A DNA stretch of 64,000 nt, taken from contig CAVSKX010000004.1 in NCBI GenBank assembly GCA_963728765.1, positions 310,001-374,000 of the forward strand, given 5' to 3'. Shown in pieces: positions 8,614 through 16,754 of the stretch. How positions within the stretch are numbered: the stretch's first letter is position 1; each line of letters opens with the position of its first letter. Made by a program: the position numbers and the translations under genes. The DNA comes from AC-32 sp963728765. Its GTDB lineage: Bacteria > Actinomycetota > Thermoleophilia > Gaiellales > Gaiellaceae. The notes beneath the pieces were generated by a model. The model made no database searches, had not been told where the DNA came from, and saw nothing but the letters and a program-made list of their open reading frames with translations.

Positions 8614-8644
8614 GGGAACGGCCGCCAGCCCGGCGGCCGTTCCC
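8614..8644 (+). terminator. 13-bp hairpin, probable terminator
   Basis: GGGAACGGCCGCC and GGCGGCCGTTCCC form a perfect 13-bp stem around a 5-base loop, followed by CCCTCTCTCATTTC. It is pyrimidine-rich but not a clean T-run. It lies shortly after the stop of the decayed gene at 8455. Confidence 0.55.
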
Positions 8645-8924
8645 CCTCTCTCATTTCGCGCCGAGTTCGCGCTCCGCGCAGTCCGGGCAGTCCGCACGGA
8701 CGAACCGGGCATGGAAGCGATGCAGGCGGCGATGGGGCTATTTGGCAAGTCATTGGCAAGTACAGCCCGGAATGCCGCGTAATCTCTCCCGCCGCCGCCA
8801 AGAGCCCAGTGCTCGGCTTGTGACCCTGCCGGCGTGTGCGGAAGTTCCGTGAACAAGTGAAGGGAGGATCCCGGTCGACACAGTCTGGATAGGTCTGTGT
8901 CTGGCGCTCGTCTCTGCACTTGCA

Positions 8925-9752
8925 GTGAACTGGGCTTACACGAAAGAGCACGACGCGGTAGCCGCGCTGCCGCCGCTTAGCCCCCGGCGACCGTTCCACT
9001 CGCTGCGCTTGCTGCTGGGCGACCACGGCTGGTTGCTCGGCTTCGCTACCGAGACGGTCGGCTGGCTTGTCTACGTGGCTGCGCTCCGGCTCGCGCCGCT
9101 GAGCCTCGTGCAGGCCGTCAGCGCCTCAGGCATCGCCGTCCTCGCGCTCTTCAGCGTGCGAGGCCACATAGGTGCGCTGACAGTCCGCGAGCGACTCGCC
9201 GTCGGGATCGCGCTGGTCGGGCTGGTGTTGCTCTCACTGTCACTCGTCGGCGCCAAGCCCACATCCCACACACCGCACGTGGCCGCCGTCCTGCTCTGGC
9301 TCGCAGCCGCTGCTGGTGGCGCGGTCGCGCTGATTGCCGTGCGCATCCGCTTAACGCGGGCGGCCGCGCTCGGGCTTGCCACCGGGCTGCTCTTCGCGGA
9401 CGGAGACATCTCCGCGAAGCTCCTCACCTACGGCGGGATCTGGTTGCTCGCGATCCTCTCGCTGGTTGCCTGCTACGCCGCCGGCACCAGCGTGCTCCAG
9501 GCTGCGTTCCAGCGCGGCAGCGCGCTAACTGCCGCCGGCATCGCGACCCTCGTGACGAACGCCGTCCCGATCGCAGCAGGCTTTGTGCTCTTCCGTGAGG
9601 CGCTCCCGCCCGGCGCCCGCGGAGTGCTGCAGATCGCCGCCTTCGCGTCCATCGTCGCAAGTGCCGCTCTCCTCGGACGTCCCGCCACCACCCGATCAGA
9701 CACGCCGGGGACTCTTGCCGAGGCTGCATCGAGCTCGGCTGGGAGTAAATAG
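8925..9752 (+). CDS. DMT-family (EamA-like) membrane transporter
   Basis: An integral membrane protein of at least 275 residues with about nine hydrophobic helices and the drug/metabolite transporter pattern (ALRLAPLSLVQAVSASGIAV, then GSALTAAGIATLVTNAVPI). The substrate is unknown. GTG 8925 is the first usual start codon, but the frame is open upstream and encodes the rest of the first helix (GLCLALVSALA). A ribosome site GGGAGG at 8862-8867 suits a start near 8874, where the codon is GTC. Either a non-standard start is used or the start has mutated. Confidence 0.75.
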   Translation: MNWAYTKEHDAVAALPPLSPRRPFHSLRLLLGDHGWLLGFATETVGWLVYVAALRLAPLSLVQAVSASGIAVLALFSVRGHIGALTVRERLAVGIALVGLVLLSLSLVGAKPTSHTPHVAAVLLWLAAAAGGAVALIAVRIRLTRAAALGLATGLLFADGDISAKLLTYGGIWLLAILSLVACYAAGTSVLQAAFQRGSALTAAGIATLVTNAVPIAAGFVLFREALPPGARGVLQIAAFASIVASAALLGRPATTRSDTPGTLAEAASSSAGSK

Positions 9753-9974
9753 GCGAGCCACAGGCCGATATCCACGAGCGTGGGTAGGCCAGACAAGGAG
9801 TGAAGCGCGGCAGTCAACCGTAGAAGGGTGATGGATCAACCAGCCCCCGCCTCCCGATACTTGGCATGCAACCAAGACGCGCCCCGATGCGGCGGGGGCG
9901 ATCTCGGAAGACACGAAGGGCCTCAATGCGGCGGGGCCCGACGATTTACCTGCGGCTCTCTCACGGGAGACCTC

Positions 9975-10003
9975 GAAGCGGGGCCGGGCGGCGGCCCCGC
10001 TTC
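9975..10003. repeat. 12-bp perfect inverted repeat
   Basis: GAAGCGGGGCCG and CGGCCCCGCTTC enclose a 5-base loop. The flank is CTGTTGCC, not a T-run, so it fits an RNA secondary-structure element better than a classical terminator. Confidence 0.6.
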
Positions 10004-10120
10004 CTGTTGCCTGGAGATATCCCCCTTCATGGGGAGGCACCGGCAGCCCACGAGTCACACGATGGGTCAGCGCAGACCGGCCGCCTTGGCCGCAGAGACG
10101 GACGGAAGCGCAAAGGTACG

Positions 10121-10149
10121 GGGCGGCCGACGGGCCGCCCTTTTCTTTT
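10121..10149 (+). terminator. intrinsic terminator
   Basis: GGGCGGCC and GGCCGCCC form an 8-bp GC stem with the loop GACG, followed immediately by TTTTCTTTT. This is the clearest rho-independent terminator in the window, yet no gene ends upstream of it within 350 bases. Confidence 0.85.
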
Positions 10150-10804
10150 CCGCAAGCGACTGGCGAACAACAGCCATGGCTCATCCGTGCCGACGCCACC
10201 ATCGCGTTTGTGCCGGTGTGCGCGACGAGCCGACGGGACTGCGTGGGGCTGACGCAACCTGCGCGCCGATGGGGGTTCTGGGCGGTCCGTACGCTTCCCA
10301 TCTGTAGCCCGGGGGAAGCCCGGTCCTGTCGGCTCGCCGACTCTTAGTCTCGGGGGAGAGACAGAGGAGGAGCGTATTCGGGGCTCTGTGCGCGTGCTGC
10401 GGGGATGCGTGTGCGTTTGCCAACGGCCGTCGTCGACGAGTACCGAGCGCCCCCGAGGCTACCTTCGACGTCGAGCTCCACGGAAGAGCCGAGGCGGCGA
10501 CCACGCTCCAGTCGACCGCCGTGGGGTCGGCCTGTCGTAGGGGGCAAGGCCCCAGCCCCGACTCACTGGCGGGGTGGTCAGCGCCACAGGGCCGACCACC
10601 CCACGTAGTTCAGCGCGTGACATGCACGGCGGCGCCCTACGAACGGCGGGGTGATGTCAAACGTTTGGAAGAGCCCTTAGAACCTCCGCCGGCTCCCATC
10701 CCTCTTACTGCTCTCTCGGCCCCCGGCTGGCGCGAGGACGACCTAGGCGGGGATCCGCAGACGGGGTTTCACCAAGCTCGTGATGCGCAAGGCGCTCGAC
10801 GCTC

Positions 10805-12409
10805 CTAGGGCACGACCTCGAAGCTGAGCATCATCCCGCTTTCGTGGTGCTCGGCGATGTGGCAGTGCGCCATCCAGCGGCCCGGGTTCGTGACGTCGAG
10901 CAGGATGTCCACGGTCTCGCCGGTGCGGACGAGCACGGTGTCCTTCCAGACGAGGTTCGGCTCGATGACGTCGTCGCGGGAGAGGATCAGGAAGCGGCCC
11001 GCGCCGTGGACGTGGAACGGGTGCGGCATCGGGTGGTCGGAGTCCAGCTCGTTGACCAGGCGCAGCTTGACCTGGTCGCCGACTCGGAACGTCCAGTCGA
11101 TCTGCGCGTTCTCCGCTCCCGTCTCGCGGTCGACGAGCTTCCAGCGCATGTTCGAAGGCGTCGTCATCCGGTTGACCTCGACCATGTCGTCTTCCCATTC
11201 GATGCCTTGCGCGGTGTCGTGGGCGTGGTCGGGCTCGCCGTGGTGGTGATGGCCGTGGTCGTGGTGCCCGTGTCCGTGGTGCTCGTGGCCGCCGCCGGCC
11301 GGGACCAGGCTCTCCGGTACGAGCCGCATGCCACACTTCGGGCAGCGGTCGGGCCGCTCGCTCGTCACCTCCGGGTGCATCGGGCAGACGTACGTCGTGT
11401 CCTCCGCGGCGCCGCCCAGGTTCATCTCCGCCACGAACGCCAGCGTCTTGTCGGGCGCGGCCTGCAGGAACGGCTCGAGCCGCTCGCGTAGCTCGACCAT
11501 GTCGCGGTTGCTGCGCAGGCGCGAGAACTCGTCGGCGTGAGACGGCTCCGCCGGCTCGTTGCTCACCGAGATCGAGGCGAGGCGGTAGCTCCGTTCGGGC
11601 GTGCGGTGCTCGAGCTGAAGCTCCCCGGCCTCCGTGAACAGAACGTCGACCACCACGCGCTCCGACGGCGCGAGCAGTACCTCGTCGACGAGCTCCTCGT
11701 GCTCGTAGTGCCCCGCGTCGGCGCCGACGAGCTTCAGCTGCGCCCCCGGCAGCGCGACGTTGAAGACGCGCGTGTTGGCGGTGTTGGTGAGGTAGAGGCG
11801 CACGACCTCGCCCTGTCTGGCGTCGAGTCTCAGGTCCGGCTCGCCCGAGACGACCATGACGTTGCCGAAGCGGCCCATCGCGACGTGTGTGGTCTCCTCC
11901 CCGAACGGAGCGATACGGCCCTCCTCGATCAGGATGTCGTCGAGCGTCAGCAGCAGCTCGCGGTTCGCCGGCGGCCAGTAGTCGGGGTCGCTCGGCGTGA
12001 CCAGGATGTTCCCGTAGAGCCCGAGCTCCTGGCCGTAGTCCTCGCGGATGTGCGGGTGGTACCAGTAGGCCCCCGGGTCGGGCACATGGACCTGGTAGGC
12101 GAAGGTCTCGCCGACGGGAATCGGCGCCTGCGTGTCGTGCGTGCCGTCGTAGCGGTTCTCGAGCCGCAGACCGTGCCAGTGCACGGTTGTGTCGATCTCG
12201 CCCCGGTTGGTGGCGTGGACGGTGACCGTCGCGCCCTGCGGGACCTTCAGCGTCGGGCCGGGAACGGAGCCGTTGTAGGCCAGCATCCGCACCGTCGCGT
12301 CGCCGATCTGCTTCTTGACGGGGCCGATCTCGAGCCGGAGCTCGTCGCCGTCGGCGAGCTCGACGAGCTCGGTCTCGCGGGCCCGCGGGAGTGCCTCGAC
12401 CTCGGCCAT
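10805..12409 (-). CDS. multicopper oxidase with embedded heavy-metal-binding domain and His-rich linker
   Basis: A 534-residue copper oxidase. Copper-binding blocks are HWHGLR (residues 77-82), YWYHPHIR, HPFHVHG and the C-terminal HCHIAEHHESGMM, giving the type 1 and trinuclear sites. Between the second and third cupredoxin parts, near residues 336-362, sits a small metal-binding domain (YVCPMHPEV...CPKCGM) of the kind found in P-type ATPases and CusB. It is followed by a histidine-rich stretch (about 365-395). Substrate could be Cu(I), Mn(II) or phenolics. No signal peptide is visible, unusual for the family. It lies 2 bases after the flavoprotein gene, so the two form an operon. Confidence 0.92.
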   Translation of the reverse strand: MAEVEALPRARETELVELADGDELRLEIGPVKKQIGDATVRMLAYNGSVPGPTLKVPQGATVTVHATNRGEIDTTVHWHGLRLENRYDGTHDTQAPIPVGETFAYQVHVPDPGAYWYHPHIREDYGQELGLYGNILVTPSDPDYWPPANRELLLTLDDILIEEGRIAPFGEETTHVAMGRFGNVMVVSGEPDLRLDARQGEVVRLYLTNTANTRVFNVALPGAQLKLVGADAGHYEHEELVDEVLLAPSERVVVDVLFTEAGELQLEHRTPERSYRLASISVSNEPAEPSHADEFSRLRSNRDMVELRERLEPFLQAAPDKTLAFVAEMNLGGAAEDTTYVCPMHPEVTSERPDRCPKCGMRLVPESLVPAGGGHEHHGHGHHDHGHHHHGEPDHAHDTAQGIEWEDDMVEVNRMTTPSNMRWKLVDRETGAENAQIDWTFRVGDQVKLRLVNELDSDHPMPHPFHVHGAGRFLILSRDDVIEPNLVWKDTVLVRTGETVDILLDVTNPGRWMAHCHIAEHHESGMMLSFEVVP

Positions 12410-12411
12410 TG

Positions 12412-13500
12412 CTAGGCGACTCTTGCACGTTCGCGCGCTGCGGCGTGCTCCTTCGACTGCCGGTACGCGGCGATCTGCCCGGCGATGAACTCGGCGTCGT
12501 CCTTGACCCATCCGATGAGCGCCGAGCCGCGCGTGTGCTGCCAGGTGAGGCCGAGGAAGTAGAGACCCGGAACGTCGGTGACGCCCCGCCGATGGCGCAG
12601 CCGGCCGTCGTCGTCGAACACGGGTAAGTCGATCCAGGAGTAGTCGGGGCGGTACCCCGTGGCCCAGACGACGCCGTCGACCTCGAGCTCGCTTGCATCC
12701 TCGAAACGCACGGTTCGGCCTTTCGCGTCGACGGCGCGCGGCTTCAGCTCGACGCCGTAGCGCTCCGCCAGCTCGCGTGGGCTCGAGCCGATCAGCGTGT
12801 CGCGCGTGCTGAGCCTGCGGCCGAGGCGTGACTCGACTGTCACGTCGAGGAGGCGCGCCTTCGTCAGCCACCAGAAAAGGTCGCGGCCGAGCACGCGCTG
12901 AGGCAGCGGTTTCTGGCGGGAGCCGATCGAAAGCACGACGCGGTGGGTGACCGAGAGCTCTTTCGCGATCTGGAAGCCGGTGTTCCCGCCACCGACGACG
13001 AGAACCGTCCACGGCAGTTCCTCCGGCCTGCGGTAGCGGACGGCATGCAGCTGGAAGACCTCGCGTCCCAGCCGCTCGGCGAGCTTCGGCAGGTACGGCA
13101 TCTGGAACGGGCCGGTCGCCACGACGACCTGGTCGGCGGTGATCGACGCGTCGCCGCGCTCGAGGCGGAAGCGGCCGTCGTCGCCGCGGTCGAGCTTCTT
13201 GACGTCGGCGCTCAGCTCGACCGGCAGCTCGAACGCCTCCGCGTAGCTCTCCAGGTACGCGATCACCTCGTCGCGGGTCGGGTAGCTGTCCGGATCGCCC
13301 GGAAACGGCACCCAGGGGAGCGCGCTGTAGCGGCGCGGCGTGAACAGCGTCAGCGAGTCCCATCGCTCGCGCCAGGCGGGGGCGATCTCCGAGCCCCGCT
13401 CCAGGATCACGAAGCGGCGGCCCTGCCGCTCGAGGAAGGAGCCCATCGCCAGCCCGGCCTGGCCGGCTCCGATGACTGCGACCTCCACGTCGTTGGTCAT
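12412..13500 (-). CDS. FAD/NAD(P)-dependent flavoprotein oxidoreductase (CzcO/flavin monooxygenase-like)
   Basis: 362 residues. The N-terminal FAD Rossmann motif is VIGAGQAGLAMG, the NAD(P) motif VVGGGNTGFQIA is near residue 165, and GVVWATGYRPD is the C-terminal FAD-binding motif. This is the single-component flavin monooxygenase or CzcO-like putative flavoprotein layout; the substrate is not known. ATG 13500 is chosen because similarity begins there, although the frame is open further upstream. It directly precedes the multicopper oxidase gene, so its role may relate to metal or phenolic oxidation. Confidence 0.88.
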   Translation of the reverse strand: MTNDVEVAVIGAGQAGLAMGSFLERQGRRFVILERGSEIAPAWRERWDSLTLFTPRRYSALPWVPFPGDPDSYPTRDEVIAYLESYAEAFELPVELSADVKKLDRGDDGRFRLERGDASITADQVVVATGPFQMPYLPKLAERLGREVFQLHAVRYRRPEELPWTVLVVGGGNTGFQIAKELSVTHRVVLSIGSRQKPLPQRVLGRDLFWWLTKARLLDVTVESRLGRRLSTRDTLIGSSPRELAERYGVELKPRAVDAKGRTVRFEDASELEVDGVVWATGYRPDYSWIDLPVFDDDGRLRHRRGVTDVPGLYFLGLTWQHTRGSALIGWVKDDAEFIAGQIAAYRQSKEHAAARERARVA

Positions 13501-13556
13501 CGTATTTCGGCTTCCCGCGCGGCCGCAGGCCAAACCGCGGTGCTGACGCCTCTCCG

Positions 13557-14012
13557 ATGGAGCATCACGGCCCACACACGTCGCTCAACCGGATGGCCTT
13601 CGCGGCGACCTGGCACTGCCTGACCGGCTGCGCGATCGGTGAGATCCTCGGCCTGGCCATCGCAACGGCGCTCGACTGGGGCAACGTCGCCTCGATCGCC
13701 CTCGCCGTCGTTCTGGCTTTCTTCTTCGGCTACCTGCTCACCCTGCGGCCGCTCGTGACCGGAGGGCTGCCGTTCCGCAGGGCGGCGCGGATCGCGCTCG
13801 CCGCCGACACCGTGTCGATCGCGGTGATGGAGATCGTCGACAACGGCTTCATCCTCCTCGTGCCCGGCGCGATGGAGGCGGGGCTCGGCGACTTCCTCTT
13901 CTGGTGGAGCCTCGGCGTCGGCCTCTTCATCGCGTTCTGGGCGGCGTTCCCCGTCAACCGGGCGCTGATCGCCCGCGGGCGCGGGCATGCGGTCGTCCAC
14001 GCCCACCATTAG
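13557..14012 (+). CDS. DUF4396 membrane protein
   Basis: 151 residues with four hydrophobic helices. It carries ATWHCLTGCAIGEILGLAI near the N-terminus, FFFGYLLTLRPL, and AADTVSIAVMEIVDNGFIL, the conserved blocks I associate with DUF4396, whose members often sit near copper or multicopper-oxidase genes. The conserved His-Cys-Cys in the first helix could bind a metal, which is inference. It is divergent from the flavoprotein/oxidase pair with 56 bases between starts, so joint control is plausible. Confidence 0.85.
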   Translation: MEHHGPHTSLNRMAFAATWHCLTGCAIGEILGLAIATALDWGNVASIALAVVLAFFFGYLLTLRPLVTGGLPFRRAARIALAADTVSIAVMEIVDNGFILLVPGAMEAGLGDFLFWWSLGVGLFIAFWAAFPVNRALIARGRGHAVVHAHH

Positions 14013-14028
14013 CGACTACCTTCCCGTC

Positions 14029-14676
14029 GTGCCCGACGCCACATTTCTCTTTGCCGACATCGCAGGGTTCACTGCGCTGACGGAAGCACACGGCGACGAA
14101 CAGGCCGTCGCGCTCGTGGACGAGTTCGCCGAGGCCGTGCAGCGTGAGCTGCCGCCGGTTCGGGGGGAATACGTGAAGAGCGTGGGGGATGCCCTGATGC
14201 TCCGCGTGCCGGATCCCGCGGACGCGATTCGTCTCGGGCTCACGATCGGCCACGACCTCCTCCGCGGCCACGAAGCGCCGGCGGTTCGGGTCGGCCTCAA
14301 CCACGGTTCCGCGGTCGAGCGGGGCGGCGACTATTTCGGCGGGACCGTCAACGTCGCCGCGCGCGTCTCGGCCCTCGCCGGCGGCGGCGAGGTGCTCGTC
14401 ACCGGCCACACGGCTGCGCTCGCGCCCGACCTCGAGGGCGTGTTCTTCGAGTCGCGCGGGCGGCAGGTTCTGCGCAACGTGTCAGAGCCCGTGGAGATCT
14501 TCGCGGCCTTCCCGATCGGCCGGCACGCGGACGAGCTTGCGATCGACCCGGTCTGCCGGATGGCGGTCGATCCGCAGCGGGCCGTCGGCCGCCTGATCCA
14601 CGACCAGACGCCGTACTTCTTCTGCTCGCTCACCTGCGCGGCGGCGTTTGCGCAACACCCCGAGCGATACGCGTAA
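14029..14676 (+). CDS. class III nucleotide cyclase domain fused to a C-terminal YHS domain
   Basis: About 215 residues. The cyclase homology domain has both metal aspartates (FLFADIAGFTALTE and YVKSVGDALM) and the transition-state residues in GGTVNVAARV, so it looks catalytically competent. The last 45 residues form a YHS domain (IDPVCRMAVD, then YFFCSLTCAAAF), a small module linked to copper and other soft metals. GTG 14029 is chosen because the domain begins at once; ATG 13987, overlapping the DUF4396 gene, is the alternative. The fusion suggests cAMP signalling that senses metal. Confidence 0.85.
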   Translation: MPDATFLFADIAGFTALTEAHGDEQAVALVDEFAEAVQRELPPVRGEYVKSVGDALMLRVPDPADAIRLGLTIGHDLLRGHEAPAVRVGLNHGSAVERGGDYFGGTVNVAARVSALAGGGEVLVTGHTAALAPDLEGVFFESRGRQVLRNVSEPVEIFAAFPIGRHADELAIDPVCRMAVDPQRAVGRLIHDQTPYFFCSLTCAAAFAQHPERYA

Positions 14677-14690
14677 CGTCGGACGCTCGC

Positions 14691-15025
14691 GTGTCCGAGC
14701 AGCCTTCGTCCCTCAGCGGCAGCGCCTACCCTGCGACTCGTCGGGCTCGGAGCCGTGATCGGGATCCCGGCCGCGCTTCTTGCCGCGCTCTTCCTGGCGG
14801 TGGTGCACGACGTCGAGCGCTGGCTGTGGGACAGCCTGCCGAGCGCGCTCGGGTACCTCGTGATCACGCTGCCGGCCGCAGGCGCGTGCGTCGTCCTCCT
14901 CGCGCGGCGGCTGCTCCCGGGCGACGGCGGTGCTCGCCGCCTGCGCCGCCTGGATCACCGCCCAGGCCCTCGACCGACGCGCGGCCGCGACGGAGGCGGG
15001 TTTGCCCGTGGCAGACCCCGGCTAG
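14691..15025 (+). pseudogene. relic of a ClC-type chloride channel/transporter
   Basis: The frame starting at GTG 14691 (SEQPSSLSGSA) shifts near 14720 into one reading LRLVGLGAVIGIPAALLAA and then VERWLWDSLPSALG up to LLARRLLPGDGG, the usual N-terminus of ClC proteins. Right after GDGG another frame continues with TAVLAACAAWITAQALDRR and a TAG at 15023, which looks like the ClC C-terminal helix and tail. The roughly 350 residues between, including all ion-binding segments, are missing. This is a gene reduced by an internal deletion and a frameshift. Confidence 0.6.
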
Positions 15026-15034
15026 AAGCCCACC

Positions 15035-15856
15035 ATGCCTCCGCGAGCCCTCTGGAGCGGTTCGATCTCGTTCGGCCTGGTCAACGTGCCGGTGCGCCTG
15101 TTCAGCGCCGTCTCCGAGCACAAGCTGCAGTTCCACTTCGTCCACCGCAAGGACGACAGCCCGATCGGCTACCAGAAGATCTGCAAGCTCGAGGAGAAGC
15201 CGGTCCCCGACACGGAGATCGTCAAGGCGTTCGAGCACCGCAAGGGCAAGTACGTCTACATGGAGGACGAGGACTTCGAAGCGGCGCGCGTCGAGGGCTA
15301 CAAGACGCTCGACATCACCGACTTCGTGCCGTACGAGCAGATCGACCCGATCTACTTCGCGCACACGTACTACGTCGCGCCGCAGGACGGCTCGGAGAAG
15401 GTCTACTCGCTGCTGGTCAAGGCGATGGAGGACTCCGAGCTCGCCGGGATCGCGAAGTACGTGATGCGCGATCGCCAGTACCTCGGCGCGCTGCGCGTCC
15501 GCGAGGGGACGATCGCGCTCGAACAGCTCCACTTCGCGGACGAGATCCGCCCGGTCAAGGACATCCGGCCGAGGCGCCAGCGGGTCGCGAAGGGCGAGCT
15601 GGACATGGCGCGGCAGCTGATCGATGCCTTCGCAGGCGACTGGAAGCCGGAGAAGTACCGGGACACCTACCGCGACGCTCTCTCCAAGGTGATCAAGGCC
15701 AAGCAGCAGGGCAAGGAGGTGCACGTCGCGGCCGAGCCGGAGGAAGAGGGCCCGACCGACCTGCTCGAAGCGCTGCGCGCGAGCGTCGAGTCGTCGAAGC
15801 GCCGCGAGCGGCGGCCGCGCCGCGCGAGCAAGACCTCGAAGCGCAAGGCCGCCTGA
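15035..15856 (+). CDS. ku: Ku protein of bacterial non-homologous end joining
   Basis: 273 residues, the normal size for bacterial Ku. It starts MPPRALWSGSISFGLVNVPV, the family hallmark, and continues with IGYQKICK and KGYxY-like KGKYVYMEDEDF. Homodimeric Ku encircles DNA ends and recruits LigD. The C-terminus is a lysine/arginine-rich tail (RRERRPRRASKTSKRKAA), typical of actinobacterial Ku, which promotes DNA retention and ligase stimulation. LigD is not in the window. A coiled-coil gene follows after 21 bases. Confidence 0.96.
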   Translation: MPPRALWSGSISFGLVNVPVRLFSAVSEHKLQFHFVHRKDDSPIGYQKICKLEEKPVPDTEIVKAFEHRKGKYVYMEDEDFEAARVEGYKTLDITDFVPYEQIDPIYFAHTYYVAPQDGSEKVYSLLVKAMEDSELAGIAKYVMRDRQYLGALRVREGTIALEQLHFADEIRPVKDIRPRRQRVAKGELDMARQLIDAFAGDWKPEKYRDTYRDALSKVIKAKQQGKEVHVAAEPEEEGPTDLLEALRASVESSKRRERRPRRASKTSKRKAA

Positions 15857-15877
15857 GCCGTATCCTCCGCGTCGAAG

Positions 15878-16633
15878 GTGGATCTGGAGCCGGAGCTCGA
15901 CCGTCTCTACCAGCTGCCTCCGGGCGAGTTCACGTCGGCGCGCGACGAGCTGGCCAAGCGCCTGCGCGACGAGGGCGAGCGCGACCAGTCGGCGGAGGTC
16001 AAGCAGCTGCGCAAGCCACCGGTCGCGGTGTGGCTCGTAAACCGGCTGGCGCGCGAGCGTGAGCTCGACGTCCAGCGCCTGGCGAAGGCCGGCCAGGCGC
16101 TGACGAAGAGCGGCGGTGGGTCGGGCGCATTCGCGGCGGCCCGCGACGACGAGCAGCAGGCGCTCGAGCGCCTCTCCCAGGCGGCCCACGAGATCGCCGA
16201 GCGCGAGGGCGCCGGCGCCGGAGCCGTCGACCGGGCGACCCGGACCTTGCGCGCAGCGTCGCTGACCGACGAGGGGCGGCGCCTGCTGAAGCAGGGACGC
16301 CTGACCGAGGAGCTGGAGCCGCCCGGCTTCGAGGCTCTTACCGGGCTCACGGTCGCGACCCCGAAGCCTTCGCCGAAGCAGGCAAAGGCCAGGACGGACG
16401 ACCGCGCGGAGCGCCGCCGCGCTCGCGACGAGGCCCGCGAGGCAGTGCGGCGGCTCCGTGCCCAGGAGCGCGAGCTGAAGTCGGCGGCGCACGCCGCAGT
16501 GCGCGAGGCCGACCGGGCGGCGACCGAAGCCGAGCGCCTCCGGAAGAAGGCGGACGAGGCCGAGGCGGCGGCGCGCGAAGCGGCAGAGCGGGCGGCACGA
16601 GCCGAGGCCGAGCTCGACCGCCAGAAGGCGTAG
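15878..16633 (+). CDS. coiled-coil protein next to ku
   Basis: 251 residues, starting at GTG 15878. The first third contains LRKPPVAVWLVNRLARER, a block I recall from uncharacterised actinobacterial proteins; from about residue 165 to the end it is an unbroken charged helix rich in Ala, Arg and Glu. There is no signal peptide or enzyme motif. The 21-base gap to ku suggests co-transcription, so a DNA-repair link is possible but rests only on position. Confidence 0.72.
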   Translation: MDLEPELDRLYQLPPGEFTSARDELAKRLRDEGERDQSAEVKQLRKPPVAVWLVNRLARERELDVQRLAKAGQALTKSGGGSGAFAAARDDEQQALERLSQAAHEIAEREGAGAGAVDRATRTLRAASLTDEGRRLLKQGRLTEELEPPGFEALTGLTVATPKPSPKQAKARTDDRAERRRARDEAREAVRRLRAQERELKSAAHAAVREADRAATEAERLRKKADEAEAAAREAAERAARAEAELDRQKA

Positions 16634-16754
16634 GAGCGCGGCCGACTTTCATTCTCGATTCCTATGGCGGCCTTGCCGCGGGCCACCTACGCGGCCTGGA
16701 AGCAGAGCCGCTACGGTAGGAGGGAGACAACGGCGAAGGTCGAAGCACAGGCTC

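Larger units (their letters stand above)
9753..10804. other. 1-kb region without a recognisable gene, rich in hairpins
   Basis: No frame here shows a domain or host-like codon use. Strong inverted repeats occur at 9975-10003 and 10121-10140, and CGTGGGGTCGGCC near 10520 is nearly complementary to GGCCGACCACCCCACG near 10590. The intrinsic terminator at 10121 implies that something is transcribed from the left. A structured RNA is possible, but I could not match a known family such as RNase P RNA or tmRNA. Confidence 0.45.

Noticed and set aside
8866..8879. GGATCC and GTCGAC next to each other, looking like cloning sites
   Set aside because: Six-base sites occur by chance in GC-rich DNA, and the surrounding sequence continues the transporter frame; no vector sequence follows.
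8001..9026. 341-codon minus-strand frame
   Set aside because: No domain motifs, odd codon use and overlap with a convincing membrane transporter on the other strand.
9753..10804. RNase P RNA, tmRNA or 6S RNA
   Set aside because: The diagnostic conserved blocks of these RNAs were not found in the region.
10743..12698. 651-codon minus-strand frame over the multicopper oxidase
   Set aside because: Shadow of the oxidase in another frame; arginine- and proline-rich without motifs.
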